Part shown: piece by piece, positions 6,580 through 12,011 of the stretch | How positions within the stretch are numbered: position 1 is the stretch's first letter | Layout of the letters: each line of letters starts with the position of its first letter | Assembly (NCBI GenBank): GCA_038249605.1 | Contig: JBBSDH010000132.1 | Coordinates: 1-12,011 of the forward strand | Source of the DNA: M3007 sp038249605 | Lineage (GTDB): Bacteria; Bacteroidota; Bacteroidia; Chitinophagales; Saprospiraceae | DNA length: 12,011 bases | Reading direction: 5' to 3' | Program-made: the position numbers and the translations under genes | Notes under the pieces: generated by a model | Seen by the model: only the letters and a program-made list of their open reading frames with translations | What the model was told of the DNA's origin: nothing | Databases searched by the model: none

Positions 6580-7563
6580 TCAGCTTTGTGTAAACCAGCC
6601 GTGCGGATAGGTATCGAGGTCGGCATGGTGGAAATATTCGAGCTGTTTCAACATGCGCTGACGCAGGTAGCCCAGTCGGGTGGTTGGTATTACAGGATGT
6701 CCTTTGGACAAAACAGGCTGGTAAAGGTTCTGAAAGCGGCTGAATTTAACTGTTTTTTCCCTGTGGGTACGTGCGTCTGTAAAATGCACGGTGGTTTTAC
6801 TCACGCTTGCTTTTTCCTCGTGTGGCTGTGTTAGCCATACGTCGCCAAGTGGATGGTTGCCTTTGTATAGGCGTCTGATTTGAATAAGCGGCAACTCTCC
6901 AAAAGTGTCGCCCGGCTCGTCGATGCCCACATTGCTGAGGCCTTCACCTGGCCCGGGAGTGCGCATTTTGAGGCCAACGTTGTTTAAAATTTCATCGGCC
7001 GAAGCACCTCCGATGTAAGCAGCCCTGATTTTCCACCCGTCGGGATTGAAAGGGTAGGGAGGCGATGATGGCGTGTCTTCTTCCACCCAATCCTGGGTTT
7101 CCCAACGGTTCAGCGCACTTTGCGTTGCCCAATGTGTCGGTTCCCACATCAACTTCCGAAAGGCTGTTTCCATAAGTTGCAATTGAAGCAGTGGTCCGTA
7201 TGCGATGAGGATGGGTTCTCCAGGCATCAACAGGGTACCTTCAGGCGCGGCATTCACGTTGACACGCAGGCGCATGCGTTGCAGATGGTTCAAAAAGCTT
7301 TCGGAAAAAACAGAACTCCCCCTACCGTCATTTACCTGTCCCATGCGCTGAATGATTTCAGGTGAAAAACGAAATCTCTTCACGTGTTCGGCGAGTAGGC
7401 CAGCACCACAAGAAATGGCAAAAGGGCCCAGGGATTTGTAACTCACATGGAAAAGAGCGGGGGTATTGTAGGTGCCTTCGTGCCACAAGTCCTGAGCGGC
7501 AAAAGCCGGCGCCAGGTCGGAAATCCAGTCGAAAGGCTTATTTGTAAAATTGCTGTCGGGCAT
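6580..7563 (-). CDS. Nicotinate phosphoribosyltransferase-like protein with shortened core
   Basis: 327 residues from the ATG at 7561-7563. The first half resembles the N-terminal part of nicotinate phosphoribosyltransferase (PncB, NAD salvage): A36-L37-F38 strand, PFAISCGAGLLAEHVKRFRF (47-66), SESFLNHLQRMRLRVNVNAA (87-106), PEGTLLMPGEP (107-117) and YGPLLQLQLMETAF (122-135), then ATQSALNRW. The C-terminal part (QNLYQPVLSKGHPV, then a helix) resembles the PncB C-terminal cap. Between them only about 120 residues are present, where normal enzymes (about 400-480 aa) carry most of the PRPP/phosphate-binding barrel; I see no HxxS segment or LDSGDL-like motif. It is therefore either a reduced, perhaps non-catalytic, paralogue or a different family sharing the N-terminal fold. 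An in-frame ATG at 7692 would add 43 residues overlapping the upstream gene; the shorter start fits better. Confidence 0.55.
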   Translation of the reverse strand: MPDSNFTNKPFDWISDLAPAFAAQDLWHEGTYNTPALFHVSYKSLGPFAISCGAGLLAEHVKRFRFSPEIIQRMGQVNDGRGSSVFSESFLNHLQRMRLRVNVNAAPEGTLLMPGEPILIAYGPLLQLQLMETAFRKLMWEPTHWATQSALNRWETQDWVEEDTPSSPPYPFNPDGWKIRAAYIGGASADEILNNVGLKMRTPGPGEGLSNVGIDEPGDTFGELPLIQIRRLYKGNHPLGDVWLTQPHEEKASVSKTTVHFTDARTHREKTVKFSRFQNLYQPVLSKGHPVIPTTRLGYLRQRMLKQLEYFHHADLDTYPHGWFTQS

Positions 7564-7621
7564 TGGCAGGAAGGTTTGAAGCGCAAGATACAACACCTCT
7601 TTAAGGCTGTTAACGTTGTGG

Positions 7622-8812
7622 TTATTGATAGGTGAAAATTCCGTAACCGAGAGAGAAGAAAAACATGTAACCTTCGAGGAATTCGTTGTCATTGCCGTAG
7701 TTCATCCAGCGTAGTCCTCCCCGCAACCGCAAACCATGAAAATGCGAGGTCTCAATGCGTTTTTCTCCTGTTTTTTGGTTTTTCAAATCGAGTGTAAGCG
7801 AAAACGATGGATGGAATTCTGCGTAACGGAAATCGTCGGAATAAATGGGCGAGGAGGTATCTTCTACATCGGGCACCGGAGGGCGTAAAAAACTCACGTT
7901 GTAACCAACAGCAGGCATCAGTTTTAACCTGTTGTTGTTTACGATATCAAATCCATATTCAAATCCGGTAATGGTGAGAGAGGATTGAGCTTCCCTTGGC
8001 CAAACTTCCACGCCCTCGTAAAGGTCGCGTTGCAGTTTTTGTCCACCAAAGGAAATGCGCCAGGCGATGTTGTGGCGGTTCCTCCAAAACGTGGCGCCCA
8101 TATCAAGGCCATAAGATGAATTCAGTGAACGGCCAAGTTCGCCACGCAAATATCCGCCGTACAGTGCTCCGTCAAATTGCAAGGCCCAGGTTGGTTTGCC
8201 GGTTCTTTGGTAAGTTGATGGAAATCCATACTCTTGACTTTGGGCAGTAACTTCCTGAAGAAAAACTGCGAAGTTTTCAAATCTGGAATTTGGGTAAACA
8301 ACGCGAAAGTTGGCAGGTTTTAACCCCCAATTTTCCTCTGTTTTATCAAGTTGAAGCAAATATTCCAAGGTCATCGTAGCCATAGCCTTTTCACTTTCTG
8401 TCAGAAATGCTTTGTTTATTTCCTGGAAAAGATCAAAACGCAAGGGATACACGAGCCTATCGAGGGTCACAAAAAGGCTGTCGGCTGGCGGGTCAAAAGT
8501 TTTTAACCGTCGCAGGGTGCGGATGCTGTCGAAATCAGCCATTTCTCCGAGCAAATTGCCGTAGTTGCCAAGCCAGAAATACATCAGCCATCGTTCATCC
8601 CAATCAAGCGTGGCCCGTGAGCTGTCTTCGAGCCTGTACAGGGAATCCATCCACAAGGTACACTCCATTGGATCGTTGGCTACGAGCGAGGCTATGAGCA
8701 ACGAGCGTGCCTGTGCAATGGATGCCTCTAGGCTGTCTGGCGATTGTGCCGACAACTTAGAGGCAAACAGCATCAAAAAGAAAATACTAATGGGTAGGTA
8801 AAAGGATCTCAT
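7622..8812 (-). CDS. Predicted outer-membrane beta-barrel protein, hypothetical
   Basis: 396 residues from the ATG at 8810-8812. Residues 1-22 form a signal peptide (SIFFLMLFASKLSA|Q). Residues about 25-195 are helical with many Trp, Tyr and acidic residues and no known domain that I recognise. From about 209 the chain shows alternating polar/hydrophobic strands separated by turns (ALQFDGALYGGYLRGELG, NIAWRISFGGQ, SLTITGFEYGFDI, LKLMPAVGYNVSF, GLRLRGGLRWM) and ends in FSLGYGIFTYQ, with an aromatic residue near the end as in outer-membrane barrels. Location in the outer membrane is inferred from this pattern. A Met 36 codons upstream is in frame but would place the signal peptide internally. 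The start lies inside the end of dapF (26-base overlap, different frame), implying coupled translation. Confidence 0.65.
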   Translation of the reverse strand: MRSFYLPISIFFLMLFASKLSAQSPDSLEASIAQARSLLIASLVANDPMECTLWMDSLYRLEDSSRATLDWDERWLMYFWLGNYGNLLGEMADFDSIRTLRRLKTFDPPADSLFVTLDRLVYPLRFDLFQEINKAFLTESEKAMATMTLEYLLQLDKTEENWGLKPANFRVVYPNSRFENFAVFLQEVTAQSQEYGFPSTYQRTGKPTWALQFDGALYGGYLRGELGRSLNSSYGLDMGATFWRNRHNIAWRISFGGQKLQRDLYEGVEVWPREAQSSLTITGFEYGFDIVNNNRLKLMPAVGYNVSFLRPPVPDVEDTSSPIYSDDFRYAEFHPSFSLTLDLKNQKTGEKRIETSHFHGLRLRGGLRWMNYGNDNEFLEGYMFFFSLGYGIFTYQ

Positions 8813-9614
8813 GCATGTTGATTTTTCCTGAAAAAACGCTTTGTGCGGGGCCACAAAGCCAAATGTCGTAAAAGCCATTGTTTTCATCGTGTTGAAAACG
8901 AACGGCAAGACGCCCGCCACGGGCTTCTACACTCAACTCGTTGTGTTTTTGTAGTCGGTTTTTATACTGGTAAAAAGCAAGGGCTGCCGCTGTGACACCA
9001 GTTCCGCATGCCAAGGTTTCATCTTCCACGCCGCGTTCGTAGGTGCGCAGGCGCAAATCGTTTGGTCCTGTCACTTCAGCCAGATTCACATTGATGCCTT
9101 CTTTAACAAATCGTTCGGAATAGCGCACCGCCCGTCCTTCCTGTTTCATGTCAACAACATTGGTATCATCCACAAAACGCACAAAATGCGGCGATCCGGT
9201 GTTCAAGACAAACTCAGAACCTGTTTTTTCTATTTTTTTAACGTCGTTCATGTGCAGTTCAATCCAATAGTTACCTTCCGGCGTTTCAGGCGTCAGATGC
9301 ACGCGGTGTTCGCCGTCAATGGCCACAAAATATCCTTCTTTGCCAATAATGCCAAGTTGGTGCGCAAAAGCCGCAATACACCTTCCGCCGTTGCCGCACA
9401 TGCTGCTTTGTCGACCATCCGCATTGAAATACACCATGCGGAAATCAAAAGCTGCTTCGGTTTCAAGCAATATAAGTCCATCAGCGCCGATGCCGAACCT
9501 GCGGTCACACAAACGTTCAATCAACGTCTGGTCATCGGGGTTGAGCCATTGTTTCTCCCGTTGATCCACCATGATGAAGTCGTTACCTGCGCCCTGGAAT
9601 TTCCAAAATTGCAT
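8787..9614 (-). CDS. dapF: Diaminopimelate epimerase
   Basis: DapF interconverts LL- and meso-diaminopimelate, giving the precursor for lysine and peptidoglycan cross-links. The 275-aa product has the usual length and both halves of the two-fold fold. The catalytic cysteines are C73 in NADGRQSSMCGNGGRC and C203 in GVEDETLACGTGVTAAA. N-terminal FWKFQGAGNDFIMVD (3-17) and RRFGIGADGLILLE (38-51) are family signatures. Family members usually end shortly after the segment GPAQSVFSGKI; here a tail MHEILLPTH follows, and its codons overlap the signal-peptide start of the downstream gene by 26 bases. It is the first gene of the minus-strand set and is divergent from the HtrA gene, with a 142-base shared upstream region containing a promoter candidate. 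Confidence 0.97.
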   Translation of the reverse strand: MQFWKFQGAGNDFIMVDQREKQWLNPDDQTLIERLCDRRFGIGADGLILLETEAAFDFRMVYFNADGRQSSMCGNGGRCIAAFAHQLGIIGKEGYFVAIDGEHRVHLTPETPEGNYWIELHMNDVKKIEKTGSEFVLNTGSPHFVRFVDDTNVVDMKQEGRAVRYSERFVKEGINVNLAEVTGPNDLRLRTYERGVEDETLACGTGVTAAALAFYQYKNRLQKHNELSVEARGGRLAVRFQHDENNGFYDIWLCGPAQSVFSGKINMHEILLPTH

Positions 9615-9664
9615 AATGTTGTGTTAAAGGTGCTTTTCAGAGGTTTGAAAACTTGACTGCTAAA

Positions 9665-9693
9665 CAAAATTAGAATCAATTTGTATCCTGAAA
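9665..9693 (-). promoter_or_regulatory. Predicted dapF operon promoter
   Basis: On the minus strand TAATTTTG (9665-9672) is an exact match to the Bacteroidota -7 box TAnnTTTG. TTTC (9690-9693), 17 bases upstream, is a three-of-four match to the -33 TTTG. Transcription would start near 9658 and leave a leader of about 45 bases. No equally good match was found for the divergent htrA gene in the same 142-base region. Confidence 0.5.
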
Positions 9694-9756
9694 CTAAAAA
9701 CGAACACAATCGCGTTTGATTGATGTACGATTCAAAAAAATATTTCAACAACGCAC

Positions 9757-11199
9757 ATGAGAAAATTAGCATTGTTGCTCGGCGTATCGCTGTTCAGCTC
9801 CCTGTCGTCGGTGTTCATGTACCGTGCATTCTTCGATCGTCCGCAATTTGTATGGAACGCGGAAGATGGTGGTGATGTTCGGTATGCAGGATTGGTCGAC
9901 AAACTTTTCAACGCCCGATCAAATGACGCCTTCCATGCATCCGCTCCTACACAATTCACCGATGCTGCCGAAATATCCACTCCTGCTGTGGTTAACATCC
10001 GTGCGCTTATCGAAAACGACGGCGGTTTATGGGGTAACAGTACGCTGACTGGTTCTTCCGGTTCGGGCGTCATCATGTCGCCTGATGGCTACATTGTGAC
10101 CAACCACCACGTAGTGGAACGCAGTTCCGACATAAGGGTTACCTTGGCGGACAAACGCAAATATAAGGCGAAACTGGTTGGCTCCGACCCGTCTACCGAC
10201 ATAGCTTTGCTTAAAATAACCGAATCCGAACTCCCTTTCCTGGTTTTTGGCAACAGCGACTCGGTAAGGGTAGGCGAATGGGTATTGGCTGTTGGCAACC
10301 CTTTCAACCTCGAAAGTACCGTAACCGCAGGCATCATCAGTGCCAAAGGCCGCAACATCAACATTTTGGGTGGTGGAGCAAGCATCGAGTCGTTCATTCA
10401 AACCGATGCAGCCGTGAACCCCGGCAACTCCGGAGGAGCGTTGGTGAACAGCATCGGCGAATTGATCGGCATCAACACGGCCATCATTACCGAATCGGGC
10501 AGTTACGAAGGTTATTCCTTCGCGGTTCCTTCCAACCTGGTTCAAAAGGTTATTCGTGACCTGCGTGAGTTCGGCGATGTTCAACGCGCTTTTCTCGGCG
10601 TAGGGATCGAAGACCTCGACGACGAAACGGCCCGTGATATAGGAATGCCCAATGCAGAAGGCGTATTCGTTACACGTGTAAACCAAAATGGTGCTGCTTC
10701 CGATGCCGGTTTGAAAAACGGCGATGTCATTCTCGGCATCAATGACAACCGCGTGCGATCCACACCAGAATTGCAGGAATATGTAGGGAGGTTTCGTCCT
10801 GGCGAACAAATCATGCTCGAATACTGGCGTCAAGGTAGGAAATACCGCACAAGGGTACAATTGAAAGACAGCAACAATTCCATCATGGCTTCCGTCAAAG
10901 GACTGTATGGCGAAGAACTAGAACGTTCGCTTGGACTTGGGTTGCGTGAACTTTCCAAAGAAGAGCAACGCAACTTACACCTGCAAGGCGCCCTGGTTAC
11001 CAGTGTGCGCAGGGGGAGTCTGGTGCACGAAACCAACATACAACCTGGCTTTGTGATTACCAGCGTAAATGGCAACCATGTGGACAACCTGGAGGAAGCC
11101 GTTGTCTCCATCAACAATGCCTACAACAGCCTGTCGCTCGATGGTTACTACGAAGGTGAGCCAGATTTGTATTCCTACCGATTTAAAAAACACGATTAA
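9757..11199 (+). CDS. Do/HtrA-family periplasmic serine protease with two PDZ domains
   Basis: A DegP/DegQ-type protease-chaperone for misfolded envelope proteins. 480 residues: residues about 5-25 form an N-terminal hydrophobic segment (signal peptide or anchor) with no obvious cleavage site; about 70-265 are the trypsin-like domain; about 278-368 are PDZ1; about 385-475 are a second PDZ-like domain ending close to the C-terminus. The catalytic triad is intact: H118 (VTNHHVV), D148 (STDIALLK) and S225 (NPGNSGGALV). The oxyanion/loop segment AVGNPFNLESTVTAGIIS (178-195) is typical. PDZ1 carries RAFLGVGIEDL and GLKNGDVILGIND. The second PDZ is diverged but has NIQPGFVITSVNG (427-439). The start ATG at 9757 places the hydrophobic segment at the extreme N-terminus. 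Pairing with divergent dapF is a familiar Bacteroidota arrangement. The kinase gene follows after 14 bases. Confidence 0.95.
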   Translation: MRKLALLLGVSLFSSLSSVFMYRAFFDRPQFVWNAEDGGDVRYAGLVDKLFNARSNDAFHASAPTQFTDAAEISTPAVVNIRALIENDGGLWGNSTLTGSSGSGVIMSPDGYIVTNHHVVERSSDIRVTLADKRKYKAKLVGSDPSTDIALLKITESELPFLVFGNSDSVRVGEWVLAVGNPFNLESTVTAGIISAKGRNINILGGGASIESFIQTDAAVNPGNSGGALVNSIGELIGINTAIITESGSYEGYSFAVPSNLVQKVIRDLREFGDVQRAFLGVGIEDLDDETARDIGMPNAEGVFVTRVNQNGAASDAGLKNGDVILGINDNRVRSTPELQEYVGRFRPGEQIMLEYWRQGRKYRTRVQLKDSNNSIMASVKGLYGEELERSLGLGLRELSKEEQRNLHLQGALVTSVRRGSLVHETNIQPGFVITSVNGNHVDNLEEAVVSINNAYNSLSLDGYYEGEPDLYSYRFKKHD

Positions 11200-11213
11200 A
11201 GACTTTTCAGCTT

Positions 11214-11768
11214 TTGTTGTATTCCCGAATTCATGTGTTGGGCGCCCCCGGCTCCGGTGTGAGTACCCTGGGCCAAAACCTTGCCGAGCGCTTTGGCATG
11301 TCTGCTTTTGATACCGACGATTACCATTGGTTCACTTCCGATCCGCTGCCCTACAAACGCAAACGCAACGTGGAGCACCGCATGAAACTACTGCAGGACG
11401 ATCTTGAAATTACCCCACGTTGGGTTCTTTCAGGCGCATTGTGTGGCTGGGGCGACGCCCTAATCCCTCAATTCGACCTGGTCGTTTACCTGTGGTCGCC
11501 TGTTGAAACCCGTTTGCAACGTATCTGTGAACGCGAAACAGCCCGTTATGGCGCAGATCGCCTTGCCGAAGGTGGCGATCTGCACGTGGTGTACCATAAA
11601 TTTTTAGACTGGGCAGCACGTTACGACACCGCCGAAGGTTTGCGAAGCCGCACCATGGAACTTGCGTGGTTGACACCATTGACGTGCAAAGTAGTCATGG
11701 TGGAGGATGAACTAACCAAGGAAAAGCTGGTTGAATGGGTGGTTGAGCGGTTAGCAGGTAGCCGTTAG
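11214..11768 (+). CDS. Small P-loop NTPase (adenylate-kinase-like), atypical Walker A, TTG start
   Basis: 184 residues. IHVLGAPGSGVSTLGQNLAE (6-25) is a P-loop in which the invariant Lys of GxxGxGK[ST] is V16. I recall a family of AAA/adenylate-kinase-like proteins that carries GSGTTTLG here, so loss of Lys seems family-typical. Other family-like segments: DTDDYHWF (33-40, substrate/metal-binding Asp pair), RWVLSGALCGWGD (69-81), FDLVVYLWSPVETRLQR (87-103), then RETARYG and HKFLDWAARYD, a lid-like region. Substrate unknown. No ATG or GTG lies in frame before the first strand, and a stop occurs in frame at 11184-11186, so the start must be TTG at 11214 or 11217. It begins 14 bases after htrA. 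The last six codons and the stop lie inside a heptad repeat, and its 3' end is repeated in reverse at the window end. Confidence 0.8.
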   Translation: MLYSRIHVLGAPGSGVSTLGQNLAERFGMSAFDTDDYHWFTSDPLPYKRKRNVEHRMKLLQDDLEITPRWVLSGALCGWGDALIPQFDLVVYLWSPVETRLQRICERETARYGADRLAEGGDLHVVYHKFLDWAARYDTAEGLRSRTMELAWLTPLTCKVVMVEDELTKEKLVEWVVERLAGSR

Positions 11769-11798
11769 GAGGCAGCAGGCAGCAGGCAGCAGGCAGGG
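11750..11798 (+). repeat. Heptanucleotide tandem array, consensus G[GT][CT]AGCA
   Basis: Seven consecutive heptads: GTTAGCA, GGTAGCC, GTTAGGA, three exact GGCAGCA (11771-11791) and GGCAGGG. Copies are degenerate where they overlap the kinase 3' end and exact after the stop codon. The third unit supplies the TAG stop. The array is mirrored on the right arm of the palindrome (about 11943-11991). Confidence 0.8.
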
Positions 11799-11800
11799 CT

Positions 11801-11823
11801 CCTCGGCCTACGGCCTCGTGAGG
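11801..11823 (+). repeat. GC-rich hairpin-forming segment
   Basis: CCTCGGCCTACGGCC followed by TCGTGAGG can fold as GGCC-TAC-GGCC with CCTC pairing to GAGG around a four-base bulge. It also contains CCTC-GT-GAGG. It sits between the heptad array and the AT-rich terminator core and is mirrored at about 11918-11940. It may be part of a REP-like intergenic element; that is inference. Confidence 0.45.
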
Positions 11824-11845
11824 GGAATAATTTGAAAACTCCTTG

Positions 11846-11895
11846 AAAAAAAATACCCATTTGTTTGATTATCAAACAAATGGGTATTTTTTTTT
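11846..11895 (+). terminator. Terminator-like hairpin at the palindrome centre
   Basis: A 15-bp perfect stem (11854-11868 with 11872-11886) with a 3-base loop is preceded by eight A and followed by nine T, as in a symmetrical bidirectional intrinsic terminator. It lies 78 bases after the kinase stop and would end the htrA-kinase transcript. The core is probably native even if the outer palindrome is an artefact. Confidence 0.65.
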
Positions 11896-11972
11896 CAAGG
11901 AGTTTTCAAATTATTCCCCTCACGAGGCCGTAGGCCGAGGAGCCCTGCCTGCTGCCTGCTGCCTGCTGCCTC

Positions 11973-12011
11973 CTAACGGCTACCTGCTAACCGCTCAACC
12001 ACCCATTCAAC
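11973..12011 (-). other. Mirrored 3' end of the kinase gene (right arm of the inverted repeat)
   Basis: Read on the minus strand, this stretch is identical to the last 12 codons plus stop of the kinase gene at 11730-11768, ending VVERLAGSR and TAG. It is either an assembly duplicate or the tail of a second, convergent copy whose body lies beyond the window. Not counted as an independent gene. Confidence 0.55.

Larger units (their letters stand above)
11730..12011. repeat. Near-perfect long inverted repeat (about 140 bp arms), runs to the window end
   Basis: The left arm 11730-11869 and right arm 11871-12011 are reverse complements around base 11870. The only difference found by eye is in one homopolymer: eight A at 11846-11853 against nine T at 11887-11895. 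The left arm contains the last 13 codons of the kinase gene, the heptad array, a GGCC-rich hairpin and half of the terminator-like core; the right arm repeats all of it in reverse. Symmetry continues to the last base, so the true arm length is unknown. It may be an assembly or amplification fold-back at a contig end or a real inverted duplication. Confidence 0.95.

Noticed and set aside
9705..9735. Short inverted repeat AATCG ... CGATT upstream of htrA, considered as an operator
   Set aside because: Only five base pairs with a 15-base spacer in AT-rich DNA; too weak to call a regulator site.
9615..9756. Possible tRNA, small RNA or riboswitch in the dapF-htrA gap
   Set aside because: No cloverleaf, conserved aptamer sequence or extended stem is visible; only promoter-like sequence is supported.
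10027..10860. 277-codon open frame antisense to the HtrA gene
   Set aside because: The protease with intact triad occupies the plus strand; the antisense frame is a codon-bias shadow.
11846..11895. Terminal inverted repeats of an insertion sequence
   Set aside because: There is no transposase between or near the arms, the arms are contiguous around a 1-base centre, and they include host coding sequence.

Overview
The window looks like chromosomal DNA from a Bacteroidota (Bacteroidetes) bacterium. Evidence: a secreted protein with a type IX secretion (T9SS) C-terminal sorting domain, Bacteroidota-type promoters (TTTG ... TAnnTTTG) instead of -35/-10 boxes, no Shine-Dalgarno sites at the starts inspected, and a dapF/htrA divergent pair that I recall from this phylum. 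Aerobic life is suggested by oxygen-dependent HemF and a DNA photolyase. Coding density is high; no gene-free stretch exceeds 300 bases. No tRNA, rRNA, CRISPR array, transposase or phage gene was seen.

Layout. (1) 1-485, minus: 5' part of miaB, with its own promoter. (2) 655-3970, minus: a run of five genes read right to left: nucleoside (probably uridine) phosphorylase, small lipoprotein, 111-aa helical protein, T9SS-exported DUF1028 protein, second small lipoprotein. It closes with an intrinsic terminator (595-639). The two lipoproteins seem to be distant paralogues. (3) 3981-4883, plus: hemF, divergent from the phosphorylase with only 10-19 bases between starts and convergent with the photolyase with 20 bases between stops. 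(4) 4904-9614, minus: a tight set dapF > predicted outer-membrane protein > shortened nicotinate phosphoribosyltransferase-like protein > DciA/DUF721 > photolyase. (5) 9757-11768, plus: a Do/HtrA periplasmic protease followed by a small P-loop kinase-like protein with a TTG start and no Walker-A lysine. (6) 11730-12011: an almost perfect inverted repeat of about 140 bp per arm, centred on a terminator-like hairpin and running to the last base, so the 3' end of the kinase gene appears twice in opposite orientation.

Most genes are housekeeping: tRNA modification, nucleoside salvage, haem synthesis, DNA repair, helicase loading, diaminopimelate/lysine synthesis and envelope protein quality control. 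I did not find a convincing new multi-gene system. The points most worth following are the terminal palindrome (assembly fold-back, real inverted duplication, or hairpin end), the NAPRTase-like protein that lacks much of the catalytic barrel, and the exported DUF1028 protein flanked by related lipoproteins.
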